Of a DNA stretch of 64,000 nucleotides, positions 50,620 through 59,033 are shown one piece after another. Made by a program: the position numbers and the translations under genes. Within the stretch, counting starts at the first letter, position 1, and each line of letters starts with the position of its first letter. This DNA comes from Rhizohabitans arisaemae (lineage in GTDB: Bacteria; Actinomycetota; Actinomycetes; Streptosporangiales; Streptosporangiaceae): contig NZ_BLRH01000035.1 in the NCBI RefSeq assembly GCF_025996515.1, positions 868,001 to 932,000 of the forward strand, in the 5' to 3' direction. The notes under the pieces are model-generated. The model ran no database searches, was not told the origin of the DNA, and saw only the letters and a program-made list of their open reading frames with translations.

Positions 50620-51690
50620 TCAGGAGGGGGCCGCGGCCAGGGAGATCCCTTCCCGGTCGAGTGCGTCCTTGACCCGGACCCGCAGTTCCCGGGAGACCTC
50701 CCACTGCTTGAGCGGCGCGGTCTTGACCACGACCCGGATGACGACGGCTTCGTGGGAGATGGCCTCGACGCCCCACACTTCGGGCTCTTCGAGGACGACC
50801 CCTTCCTCCAGGTCCCGCCAGAGTTTCACCGCGGTCTGCTTGAGCACCTCGCGTACCCGGGGGACGTCGGAGTCGTAGGAGACGGGGACGTCGAACACGG
50901 CCCGCGCCCAGCCCTGGGACTCGTTGCCGACCCGGATGATCTCGCCGTTGCGGACGTACCAGACGGCGCCGTTGACGTCGCGGAGGCGGGTGATCCGCAG
51001 AGTGACGGCTTCGACGGTGCCCTGGGCGTGCTGGACGTCGATGACGTCGCCGACGCCGAACTGGTCTTCGAGGATCATGAACAGACCGGAGAGGAAGTCC
51101 TTGATGACGTTCTGGGCGCCGAAGCCGACGGCGACCCCGATGACGCTCGCGCTGGCCAGCAACGGGCCGAGGGGGATGCCGAGCCGGCCGAGGATGGTGA
51201 GGACGGCGGTGCCCAGGATGATGATCGAGGCGATGGACTTGAGGAGGGAGTCCATGGTGCGGGCCCGCTGCCGCCGGCGTTCGGCGAGGAGCGCCGGGTT
51301 GCCGTCGAAGACCGTGGCGGTCCGGTAGCGGAGCCGTTCCGGCATGAGGCCGGTTCCCATACGGGTGGTGAGCTTGCCGATCAGCCGGTTCACGATCGCC
51401 CGGATGACGAACGCGATGATCAGGATCAGGAAGAGGTCCGCGACTCCCGCGACGAGGGGGACCCACTTGGCGTTGTCGAACATCTGGTTGAAGAGCGGGC
51501 AGATGAGCCCGTCGGTGCAGGATTCCATCAGCGCCTCGTCGGCCGGCTTGACGGGGAAGGTCGGGCTGGGCAGCGGCGAGGAGGGCGGTGCCGGTGTGGG
51601 CGTCGGCGTGGGTACGGACGTCGGTGTCGGCGTCGGCACGGGCACGGGTGACGGGCTCAACCCAATCAGCGCGGCCACGGGCGAGAGCAC
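50620..51690 (-). CDS. MscS-family mechanosensitive ion channel
   Basis: A 356-residue membrane channel. An unusual N-terminal segment (about residues 12-48) is rich in Pro and Thr with PTPTPT repeats and probably lies outside the membrane or near the wall. Transmembrane helices follow at about 77-105 and 140-160, then the pore helix TM3 with [20 protein letters not shown] and the beta domain [20 protein letters not shown]. The C-terminal vestibule domain ends the protein. It protects against osmotic downshock in general; its Pro/Thr extension is of unknown use. The GTG start follows GGGGGAT (plus-strand complement ATCCCCC). Confidence 0.9.
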   Translation of the reverse strand: MLSPVAALIGLSPSPVPVPTPTPTSVPTPTPTPAPPSSPLPSPTFPVKPADEALMESCTDGLICPLFNQMFDNAKWVPLVAGVADLFLILIIAFVIRAIVNRLIGKLTTRMGTGLMPERLRYRTATVFDGNPALLAERRRQRARTMDSLLKSIASIIILGTAVLTILGRLGIPLGPLLASASVIGVAVGFGAQNVIKDFLSGLFMILEDQFGVGDVIDVQHAQGTVEAVTLRITRLRDVNGAVWYVRNGEIIRVGNESQGWARAVFDVPVSYDSDVPRVREVLKQTAVKLWRDLEEGVVLEEPEVWGVEAISHEAVVIRVVVKTAPLKQWEVSRELRVRVKDALDREGISLAAAPS

Positions 51691-52139
51691 GAGGCGGATC
51701 CCCCTCGGATCGGATCGGGACTGTTACCTGGACATTACCGTCCTTTAGCCCCAGATCCGGCCGTTGTCATATACGCCGGGGAGCGGGAGCTCTCCGTCCT
51801 GGGCTGTTACAGGCGGACGGGGAGCGAACCGATGACGACGGCTGGGCGGTTACACGCACCCGGAAGCGTGGTCCTCGCCGTATCCGAGGGAGACACCCCT
51901 CATTCCCATACGGACGGTGCCGTATGGAGCCTATGAAGTCTTCCGTGCGGCCTCCGGGCGCCGGCGGGATGGACGCACAGGCGAAACCGGCGGGCGCCCG
52001 ACATCCGGGGTCCGGATGTTCCGCACCGGACGTCCCGCCGGCCTCACCGTCGACCGCACGCGGCTGTGCGGATCCTTGTGAAGGCCTACGGCGGGGAGAC
52101 CTCGTTCGGTCCCGGCGTAGGCGCTTCGCGGGCGAGCCC
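51691..52139 (+). other. Intergenic region with two short hairpins
   Basis: I see no gene in these 449 bases. CCATACGG / CCGTATGG (51906-51913, 51920-51927) and ACATCCGG / CCGGATGT (52001-52008, 52012-52019) are perfect 8-bp inverted repeats, possibly terminators for the leftward gene starting at 52412 or protein sites. The left end must hold the MscS promoter. Confidence 0.45.
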
Positions 52140-52412
52140 TCACTCGCCCACCGCTGCGAGGACCCGGGCGACCTTGGTCGCCGCACCCGCCGGGTCGTCG
52201 GCCCGGTGCATGCGCTCCCCCCAGGACCACCAGTAGTACTCCGTCGTCGCTTGGGCGTGACACGTGACGTTCTCCGCCAGGCTGGTCGCACGAGGGTTGA
52301 TCACGCGGACGAAGGCTCGTCCCGACTGAGTCCGTACGACTCGCGCCAGCAATCCGTGCGAGTCCAGTGCGCAGACCAGTCGTTGCAGATGCCCGAAGTG
52401 TTCGTCCCCCAC
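52140..52412 (-). CDS. Hypothetical protein, 90 residues
   Basis: A small soluble protein that I do not recognise. The GTG start at 52412 is preceded by AGGAGGTGGGCACGAG, a strong ribosome site nine bases away; the longer open frame to 52628 has no such site and odd composition. The sequence contains GLLARVVRTQSGRAFVRVINP and a Trp/Tyr-rich patch (TTEYYWWSWGERMHRADD), the latter resembling short actinomycete proteins paired with regulators. It is divergent from the NsdA-like regulator gene across a 316-base gap that contains a BldD box, so the two may be co-regulated. Confidence 0.6.
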   Translation of the reverse strand: MGDEHFGHLQRLVCALDSHGLLARVVRTQSGRAFVRVINPRATSLAENVTCHAQATTEYYWWSWGERMHRADDPAGAATKVARVLAAVGE

Positions 52413-52728
52413 CTCGTGCCCACCTCCTGAGAAATCCCGGGCAACGGATGTGTGCGGAGGGTCTCGTTCCGGCCGCGTTCCGTTGCTGCTCCGCTCAACA
52501 TGACTTACAAGTCGACAGCGGTCAACGTGCATAGCAAGCTCTACGGGGCTGTGGATATGCCATGCGGTGGCAGAGATCCCCGTCTGAGAAGAAGGTTCCG
52601 TCACCACAAGAGTTGTCAAGTCACACACACAGGTTGGGTCGGGCTGTCATCATCTGAAGGAAACGCAGTGGTCAACAGGTGTCACCCTGTGTTAATCGGT
52701 TGACTCACCGGTCGGGGCATGTAACTGG
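52413..52728 (+). other. Divergent promoter region
   Basis: This stretch, lower in GC than the flanking genes, separates the 90-residue leftward gene from the rightward regulator gene. It holds a full BldD consensus (listed separately) and a run of CACACACACA repeats at about 52622. I see no gene. Confidence 0.5.
52682..52694 (+). promoter_or_regulatory. BldD consensus box
   Basis: TCACCCTGTGTTA matches the BldD consensus TNACNC(A/T)GNGTNA at every fixed position. It ends 35 bases upstream of the start codon of the NsdA-like regulator gene, near where its promoter is expected. Confidence 0.65.
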
Positions 52729-54312
52729 ATGTACACGTCCAGCCGCAGGAGAGGGGCCGGGTTGTCCGGAAGGCAGCACAAGGAGATCGAGATCGCCCGG
52801 CGGATCCGTGCCAAGGGGATGGCGGCCGGGCAGAGCACGGCCCAGATCGCCGAAGAGGTGCATGAGACGTGCGGGCCCCAGTTCAACACCACGAAGATCA
52901 AAGCTCACCGCCTCTCCCACGGGATCGCCCTCGCCGATGTCATCGAGCAGGTTCGAGCACTGTTCGAGCGGGACGGCAAACCGCCGCCGGGGATCGGCGA
53001 GACACTCCTGTCGGCCTATGAAAGCGGGATGAAGCGTCCGGGTCCCGAGTATCTGCACTACCTGTGCTCGGTGTATCGGGTGGAGCCCGACGCGCTCGGG
53101 TACGACGGGCCGTGCATCTGCGGCCACGGCCATCGCATGCCCGGCGTCGTCCGGGGGGGATGCGCGGACGGGCTGGATCAGTCGCCGCCCCCTCGGGAAC
53201 TCTGGCTGCAGCCGGGCTTCGCCCCGCCGTTCGGGGAACGGCGGGGGGACGAGGAGGAGGAGGTGCTCCGCCAGACGCTCCTCGACGTCCTCGCCCGGAC
53301 CGGCCACGAGCTGGACGCGCAGGTCCTGGGGGCGGCCGACCGGGTTCGCCGCCGGATGGAGGACACCCTGGTGTCGGCGAGCGTCTCTCCCGCGATGCTC
53401 GACCAATGGGAAGAAATGATCATGGGGCTGGGCCGCCAGTACAGCAACACCGCCCCGCTGCGGCTCCTCTGCGACGTCCTGCTGGAGTTCAGCGGCGTCC
53501 GCCGGGCGTGTGAGCGCCGCCAGCCCATGGACCTGCACGAGCGGCTGTGCCGGATGGCGGCGCAGCTCTCCGGGCTGAGCGGCATGATCATGATCAATCT
53601 GGGCGACCACCGGCTCGCCCGCTCCTTCTTCCGGACCGGCAGGACGGCGGCCGACGAGACCGGTGATCGGGCGCTGCGGGCCTGGGTCATCGCCAGGGAA
53701 GCGCTGGTACCCCTCTACTACGGAGACCCACGCGAGGCCCTCACCCTCGCCAAGAAGAGCAAGGACCTGGCCGGCCAGACCCCCTGCGCGGCACAGGCCA
53801 TGGCGCCCGTCGTCGAAGCCCGGGCCCTGGCCATGCTCTCGGGGTCGGGGCGCAAGGACGTCGTCGACCAGGCCAAACGGGCGCTCTCCAGGGCCAGGGC
53901 CGCCTACGCGCAGATGACCCCGTCGGAGAAGGACGACTCCGCCTTCGGATACACCGAACGCCAGCTCTACTTCCACCAGGGCGACGCCCTGGTCAAACTC
54001 GGGCAGGCCATGGAGGCCGACTTCCTTTTGGAGCAGGCGCTGGCGAAGTACGGCCCGCATGAGTGGCTAGATCGGACCCTCATCGGGTTCGACCGGGCCA
54101 AGTGCAAGATCCTTGAAGGGGACGTCGACGAGGCACTGGAACTGGGGCAGCGGACGGTCGAGTCCCTCGCATACGAGTACCGCACGGACATCGTGATGCG
54201 CAGAGCCCACGAGCTCGCCAAGTCCGCGGAGCTGGGTGGTAAGGCCAGTTCCTCCAGGCTCCGTTCGTACAAGGAGTCGCTCAAGGAACAGCAGGGGCGG
54301 CCCGGTACCTGA
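52729..54312 (+). CDS. XRE-type regulator with TPR-like C-terminal region (NsdA-like)
   Basis: A 527-residue regulator. Residues about 15-125 contain a helix-turn-helix unit of XRE type, best seen in GETLLSAYESGMKRPGPEYLHYLC. A small Cys/His segment follows (PCICGHGHRMPGVVRGGC). From about 170 to 510 the protein is helical with TPR-like repeats (HRLARSFFRTGRTAADETGD, ALTLAKKSKDLAGQ, DALVKLGQAMEADFLLEQAL). Size and layout resemble NsdA, a Streptomyces negative regulator of sporulation and antibiotic synthesis, and a BldD box precedes the gene. The ATG at 52729 is used; a TTG 33 bases on is an alternative. It overlaps the acetyltransferase gene by one base (TGATG). Confidence 0.72.
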   Translation: MYTSSRRRGAGLSGRQHKEIEIARRIRAKGMAAGQSTAQIAEEVHETCGPQFNTTKIKAHRLSHGIALADVIEQVRALFERDGKPPPGIGETLLSAYESGMKRPGPEYLHYLCSVYRVEPDALGYDGPCICGHGHRMPGVVRGGCADGLDQSPPPRELWLQPGFAPPFGERRGDEEEEVLRQTLLDVLARTGHELDAQVLGAADRVRRRMEDTLVSASVSPAMLDQWEEMIMGLGRQYSNTAPLRLLCDVLLEFSGVRRACERRQPMDLHERLCRMAAQLSGLSGMIMINLGDHRLARSFFRTGRTAADETGDRALRAWVIAREALVPLYYGDPREALTLAKKSKDLAGQTPCAAQAMAPVVEARALAMLSGSGRKDVVDQAKRALSRARAAYAQMTPSEKDDSAFGYTERQLYFHQGDALVKLGQAMEADFLLEQALAKYGPHEWLDRTLIGFDRAKCKILEGDVDEALELGQRTVESLAYEYRTDIVMRRAHELAKSAELGGKASSSRLRSYKESLKEQQGRPGT

Positions 54313-54782
54313 TGCGCATCCGCCGGTATCTCCCCGCCGATCGGGACGAGGTGCTGGCACTCCATCGGGCCGGGCTGGCCGACGTCGGGGTACGGCCCGG
54401 CGACGGCGTCTACTACGAGGACGACCTGTCCCGAATCCCGGAAATCTATCTCCACGACGGGGGAGAGTTCCTCATCGGCCACATCGACGGACGGGTGATG
54501 GCGATGGGCGCGCTCCGGCGGGTCGGCGACGGGGTGGCTGAGATGTGCCGACTCCGGATCCACCCGGACTTTCACCGGCGCGGACACGGCTCGGCGATGC
54601 TCCGGGCGCTCGTCGATCACGCCCGGAGTCTCGGCTACACCGCACTCGTCGCGAACACCACCCTGGGCCAGCGGGCCGCGCTCGCCCTCTACCGCAAGTA
54701 CGGCTGGCGCGAGCTCGGGCGGGCACGGGTCGGTGAGCACACCGTCGTCTATCTCGGTCGGCGGCTGGATCCGGCCGATTGA
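54312..54782 (+). CDS. GNAT acetyltransferase
   Basis: A 156-residue acetyltransferase. MRIRRYLPADRDEVLALHRAGL forms the N-terminal strand-helix; MCRLRIHPDFHRRGHGSAML carries the acetyl-CoA pyrophosphate loop (RRGHGS) at about residues 90-96, followed by the C-terminal YRKYGWRELGRARV. The substrate is unknown. Its start shares one base with the stop of the upstream regulator gene, so the two are cotranslated; the acetyltransferase may modify a target in the same regulatory process, though cotranscription alone does not show that. Confidence 0.87.
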   Translation: MRIRRYLPADRDEVLALHRAGLADVGVRPGDGVYYEDDLSRIPEIYLHDGGEFLIGHIDGRVMAMGALRRVGDGVAEMCRLRIHPDFHRRGHGSAMLRALVDHARSLGYTALVANTTLGQRAALALYRKYGWRELGRARVGEHTVVYLGRRLDPAD

Positions 54783-54792
54783 GGGAGGGGTC

Positions 54793-55008
54793 TCAGCCGC
54801 AGCAGCCGCCTCCGCAGCATCCTCCGCCGGAACCTCCGCGCGGCGCGGGGTCGCTCCCGCCGCGGCCGGTCACGGCCACGGTGGAGAGAAGTTTGACGGT
54901 GTCGTCGTGTCCCCCGGGGCAGACGGTCGGATCGTTCGCCTCGGCCATGGGACGGTTCTGCTCGAAGGTGGCTCCGCAGGCGCGGCAGCGGTAGTCGTAT
55001 CGCGGCAT
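54793..55008 (-). CDS. FmdB-family zinc-ribbon protein
   Basis: A 71-residue protein. MPRYDYRCRACGATFEQNRP carries the first CxxC pair (Cys8, Cys11) and TVCPGGHDD takes the place of the second, with one Cys and a His (C-P-G-G-H) where most members have two cysteines. The tail is Gly- and Cys-rich (GGGCCGGGCCG), a common end in this family. FmdB-type proteins are putative regulators or metal-handling proteins of unproven function. It converges with the acetyltransferase gene 10 bases away. Confidence 0.85.
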   Translation of the reverse strand: MPRYDYRCRACGATFEQNRPMAEANDPTVCPGGHDDTVKLLSTVAVTGRGGSDPAPRGGSGGGCCGGGCCG

Positions 55009-55097
55009 GTGCCTAGCGTACGGGGCGACCCATCGGGTGGGTACAGGTCCCGGCGCCGCGGCGACGAGAGATCGCCGACGGCACCGGGGTCACCGTC

Positions 55098-55607
55098 TCA
55101 CGCGGCCGATCGCGAGAGATAGGGCGCCCAGAGCGGGTCGCTGTCGTAGTGCGAGCCGATGAGCCGCCAGTGCGCACCCCGGGGGACGACGGGGGCGAAG
55201 GGCAGGGCCCATCCGAGCTCTTCCAGCAATCTGTCAGCCTTGCGATGGTTGCAGGACATGCAGGAGGCCACGCAGTTCTCCCAGGTGTGGGTACCCCCTC
55301 GGGAGCGTGGCACCACATGGTCGATCGTCTCGGCGCGGTGACCACAGTAGGCGCAGAGATAGTCGTCGCGCCGCATGAGCGCGGCGCGGGTCAGGGGGAC
55401 ACGGGACCGAAAAGGGATTTTCACGTACCGGCGTAACCGGATGACCGACGGCACGTCGATCACCTGTGTCGCCGAGTGCAGGACCGTACCTCGCTGATCG
55501 CGATGAACGACGTCGGCCTTGTCCCTCAAGATGAGCACGACGGCACGGCGCAGGGAGAGCGTCGTCAGCGGCTCGTAGGTGGCGTTCAACAACAGAACCT
55601 GGCGCAT
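55098..55607 (-). CDS. HNH endonuclease family protein
   Basis: A 169-residue protein. The N-terminal half (MRQVLLLNATYEPLTTLSLR ... RLRRYVKIPFRSRVPLTRAA) is the conserved extension of a chromosomal HNH group found in most actinobacteria. The HNH motif follows: CAYCGHRAETIDHVVPRSRGG, the central Asn in TWENCVAS, and a zinc-binding second pair CMSCNHRKAD. Such stand-alone HNH proteins are not linked to restriction systems; their substrate is uncertain. I chose the ATG at 55607, next to an in-frame GTG; longer starts lack a ribosome site. Confidence 0.9.
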   Translation of the reverse strand: MRQVLLLNATYEPLTTLSLRRAVVLILRDKADVVHRDQRGTVLHSATQVIDVPSVIRLRRYVKIPFRSRVPLTRAALMRRDDYLCAYCGHRAETIDHVVPRSRGGTHTWENCVASCMSCNHRKADRLLEELGWALPFAPVVPRGAHWRLIGSHYDSDPLWAPYLSRSAA

Positions 55608-55996
55608 CACTCGACCCCCGCCGGGGTCGTCCAGGCACACTTGGCACAATCATGGGTCGCGTCGGTGATTTCACCGGGGCGCGACCCGGTTTGTCGGCCG
55701 CTGTCAAGCGGCCCGGGCGCATCCGTCACGAGGACCTCCGCCGGAAGCCCTGCGGACCCTTGCCGCAGCGGCCGTCCTGGTTAAGTGTGGCGTTTGATGC
55801 GGCCCTCTCGCCACCCCATAACGCCTCGGCCGGTGTGACGGGCGGACCCTCTGGCTGCTTTATAGCCGCTTTAGCAGTTTAATACACTCTGTGGAGGGAA
55901 AGATGCCCTAAAGGGCCTTAGTGTCTTTTTTGGTGCTGGGGTGGCGAGCGAGAAGACGTCCGGTGCGCCGTGAACCGAGGCCTTAGAGTGCCTCAC
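55608..55996 (+). other. Divergent intergenic region
   Basis: I see no gene. The stretch 55855-55950 is AT-rich and contains GCCC-TAAA-GGGC followed twelve bases later by TTTTTT, a weak terminator-like element, and AT-rich blocks that could be promoter elements for the peptidase gene. Confidence 0.45.
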
Positions 55997-58096
55997 ATGA
56001 CGCCGCGACACCCGTACCCATCCGCGCCCCGCCAGGACCTCGTCGAGGAGGTGCACGGCGCCCGGATAGCCGACCCCTACCGATGGCTCGAGGATCCGGA
56101 CTCCCCTGACACCCAAGGCTGGCTCACCGCCCAGGACGCGCTCTTCACCACCGCGAGCGTCGACTTCGCGGGTGTCGGGGCCTTCCGGGAGCGGGTCGCC
56201 GAGCTGACCCGTACCGGCTCGGTCGGCACGCCCGTCTGGCGGGGGAAGCGGCGGTTCTTCACCCGGCGGGACCCCGACCAGGAGCACGCGGTGCTCTACA
56301 CCGTCTCCCCGGAAGGGCAGGAGCGCGCCCTGCTCGACCCGATGGAGATCGATCCCAGCGGGCTCACCACACTCGACACCTGGTCGGTGGACAAGGAAGG
56401 GCGGCTTCTCTCCTATCAGATCTCCGTGGGCGGTGACGAGAACTCCCTCCTGCACGTGATGGACGTCATCACCGGGGCCGTGATCGAAGGCCCGATCGAC
56501 CGGTGCCGCTACTCTCCGGTCGCCTGGCTTCCCGGCGGCGAGGCCTTCTACTACGTCCGGAGCCTCCCCGCCGAGGCGGTCCCGGCGGGCGAGGAGCAGT
56601 ACCACCGCCGGGTCTACCTCCATCGGGTCGGGACCCCCGAAGGGAGCGACGTCCAGGTCTTCGGCGAGGGCCTGGAGAAGACCAACTACTACGGGGTCTC
56701 GGTCAGCCGGGACGGACGTCATCTGCTGATCAGCGCGACGAGGGGGACCGCCCCCCGCGACGACCTCTGGATCGCCGACCTGACCGCGTCCCCGCCGCAC
56801 GCACCCGAGCTGATCGTCGTCCAGGAGGGGGTGGACGCCCAGACCGGCGGCCAGGTGGGACGGGACGGGCGGCTGTACCTCCGGACCGACCGGGACGCGC
56901 CCCGCGGCCGGCTGTGCGTGACGGACCCCGCCACCCCGGACGCGTCGAACTGGCGTGACCTCGTCCCCGAGGACCCCGCCGCGGTGCTCCAGGACCACGC
57001 GATCCTGGACGACCTGGAACCCGCAGTGCTCCTGGTCGGCTGGACCCGGCACGCGGTGAGCGAGATCACGGTGCACAGCCTGGAGACCGGGGAGCGGATC
57101 GGCACGGTCCCCCTGCCGGGCCTGGGCTCGATCGGCGGGATCTCCGAACGCCCGGAGGGCGGCCACGAGGCCTGGTTCGGCTACACCGACCACACCACGC
57201 CGGGCACCGTGCACCGATACGACGCCAGGACCGGCCAGACGACGCTGTGGGCCTCCGCGCCCGGCACCGCCGAGATCCCGTCCGTCACCACCGAGCAGGT
57301 GGAGTACACCTCCAAGGACGGGACCACGGTACGGATGCTGATCGTCTCCTCCGGTGGAGGCGGCGGGGCCCCTGAAACACCCAGGCCGACGATTCTGTAC
57401 GGGTACGGGGGTTTCGGGATCTCCCTTACGCCCGCCTTCTCGGCGGCCGTCCTCGCCTGGGTCGAGGCAGGCGGTGTCTACGCCATCGCCCAGCTGCGCG
57501 GGGGCGGCGAGGAGGGCGAGGACTGGCACCGGGCGGGCATGCTCGGCGCCAAGCAGAACGTCTTCGACGACTTCCACGCGGCGGCGGAGCGGCTCGTCGC
57601 CGGCGGGTGGACCACCCCGGACCGCCTGGCCGTCTCCGGCGGCTCCAACGGCGGCCTCCTGGTGGGTGCCGCGCTCACCCAGCGCCCCGACCTCTTCGCG
57701 GCGGTGTCCTGCTCGGCACCGCTGCTGGACATGATCCGCTACGAGCGGTTTGGCCTCGGCCAGAGCTGGAACGTGGAGTACGGCTCCGCGGACGATCCGG
57801 CGGAGTTCGCCTGGTTGCGCGGCTACTCCCCGTACCATCACGTTCAGGAGGGGGTGGCCTACCCCGCGGTGCTGTTCACCGTCTTCGACTCCGACACGCG
57901 GGTCGACCCGTTGCACGCCCGCAAGATGTGCGCCGCGCTCCAGCACGCCCAGTCCGCCGACCGGCCGGTCCTGCTCCGCCGGGAGACCGAGGTGGGCCAC
58001 GGGGCCCGCTCGGTGAGCCGTTCGGTGGACCTCTCCGCGGACGTCCTCGGCTTCCTGGCCGCTCAGACCGGGCTGACCCCGCCGGACCCCGCCTAG
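55997..58096 (+). CDS. Prolyl oligopeptidase family serine peptidase
   Basis: A 699-residue S9A peptidase. The N-terminal seven-bladed propeller (about residues 30-430) opens with VEEVHGARIADPYRWLEDPDS. The catalytic alpha/beta-hydrolase domain has YGYGGFGISLTP, the nucleophile Ser in SGGSNGGLLVG at about 548, the acid Asp in TVFDSDTRVDPLHA and the His in TEVGHGARS. It cleaves short peptides after proline. There is no signal peptide, so it is cytoplasmic. I chose the ATG at 55997 (MTPRHPYP), as nine upstream codons lack family resemblance. A strong hairpin separates it from purU. Confidence 0.93.
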   Translation: MTPRHPYPSAPRQDLVEEVHGARIADPYRWLEDPDSPDTQGWLTAQDALFTTASVDFAGVGAFRERVAELTRTGSVGTPVWRGKRRFFTRRDPDQEHAVLYTVSPEGQERALLDPMEIDPSGLTTLDTWSVDKEGRLLSYQISVGGDENSLLHVMDVITGAVIEGPIDRCRYSPVAWLPGGEAFYYVRSLPAEAVPAGEEQYHRRVYLHRVGTPEGSDVQVFGEGLEKTNYYGVSVSRDGRHLLISATRGTAPRDDLWIADLTASPPHAPELIVVQEGVDAQTGGQVGRDGRLYLRTDRDAPRGRLCVTDPATPDASNWRDLVPEDPAAVLQDHAILDDLEPAVLLVGWTRHAVSEITVHSLETGERIGTVPLPGLGSIGGISERPEGGHEAWFGYTDHTTPGTVHRYDARTGQTTLWASAPGTAEIPSVTTEQVEYTSKDGTTVRMLIVSSGGGGGAPETPRPTILYGYGGFGISLTPAFSAAVLAWVEAGGVYAIAQLRGGGEEGEDWHRAGMLGAKQNVFDDFHAAAERLVAGGWTTPDRLAVSGGSNGGLLVGAALTQRPDLFAAVSCSAPLLDMIRYERFGLGQSWNVEYGSADDPAEFAWLRGYSPYHHVQEGVAYPAVLFTVFDSDTRVDPLHARKMCAALQHAQSADRPVLLRRETEVGHGARSVSRSVDLSADVLGFLAAQTGLTPPDPA

Positions 58097-58104
58097 ACGG
58101 GTAC

Positions 58105-58144
58105 GGGACCACCGGGGCATGCCGACGGCGCGGCCTCGGTGGTC
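58105..58144 (+). terminator. Bidirectional terminator between peptidase gene and purU
   Basis: GGACCACCGGGGC pairs with GCCTCGGTGGTCC over 13 bp with a single G-T pair, leaving a 14-base loop. It lies eight bases after the peptidase stop and 20 bases from the purU stop. Confidence 0.78.
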
Positions 58145-58163
58145 CGGCCCGGACGGATGCGAA

Positions 58164-59006
58164 TCAGGAGCGGAAGACGACGGTGCGCCCGCCGTTGAGC
58201 AGGACGCGCCGGTCGGTGTGCCAGCGCACGGCGCGGGCGAGGGCCAGGCACTCCAGGTCCCGGCCGACGGCGGCGAGCCGGTCCGGGTCGTGGGTGTGGT
58301 CCACCCGGGCGACCTCCTGCTCGATGATCGGCCCTTCGTCGAGGTCGGAGGTGACGTAGTGCGCCGTCGCGCCGATGAGCTTCACACCCCGTGAGTGGGC
58401 CTGGTGGTACGGGCGCGCGCCCTTGAACGAGGGGAGCGCGGAGTGATGGATGTTGATCACCTTGCCGGAGAGCTTCGCGCAGAGGTTCTCGGAGAGGATC
58501 TGCATGTACCGGGCGAGCACCACCAGGTCCGCCTGGTAGTGGTTGACCAGGGTGAGGATCTCGTTCTCCTGCGTGCCCTTGGTCTCGGGCGCGACCGGGA
58601 GGTGGTGGTAGTCGATGCCGTAGGACTGGGTGAGCGGCCGCAGGTCCGGGTGGTTGGAGACGACGGCGACCACCTCGATGTCGAGCAGGCCGCTGCGCAC
58701 CCGGTAGAGCAGGTCGTTGAGGCAGTGCCCGAGCCTGCTCACCATGACGAGCACCCGAGGCTTGATCGCCTTGTCGTGGAGCTCCCACTCCATGGAGAAC
58801 TCGGGGGCCAGGGCCGCGAACGCCGTACGAAACCCGTCGGCGTCGCCCCCGGTGAACTCGACCCGCATGAAGAAGCGGGCCTCGTACGGGTCGCCGTACT
58901 GCTGGCTTTCGGCGATGTTGCATCCGTACTCGGCGAGGGCCCCGGAGACGGCGGCCACCACCCCGGGCCGGTCGGGACAGGACAAGGTCAGCACGAATCT
59001 ACTCAT
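58164..59006 (-). CDS. purU: Formyltetrahydrofolate deformylase PurU
   Basis: A 280-residue hydrolase that releases formate from 10-formyltetrahydrofolate and so balances one-carbon pools. An N-terminal ACT domain (FVLTLSCPDRPGVVAAVSGA) is followed by the formyltransferase fold: LVVLARYMQILSENLCAKL, the catalytic Asn-His region INIHHSALPSFKGA, and the catalytic Asp in TSDLDEGPI. Length is normal. It lies 28 bases downstream of the ilvD stop on the same strand (ilvD is transcribed first), so cotranscription is likely. Confidence 0.95.
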   Translation of the reverse strand: MSRFVLTLSCPDRPGVVAAVSGALAEYGCNIAESQQYGDPYEARFFMRVEFTGGDADGFRTAFAALAPEFSMEWELHDKAIKPRVLVMVSRLGHCLNDLLYRVRSGLLDIEVVAVVSNHPDLRPLTQSYGIDYHHLPVAPETKGTQENEILTLVNHYQADLVVLARYMQILSENLCAKLSGKVINIHHSALPSFKGARPYHQAHSRGVKLIGATAHYVTSDLDEGPIIEQEVARVDHTHDPDRLAAVGRDLECLALARAVRWHTDRRVLLNGGRTVVFRS

Positions 59007-59033
59007 ACGAGGCCCTCAACGTGGCTAGGACGG

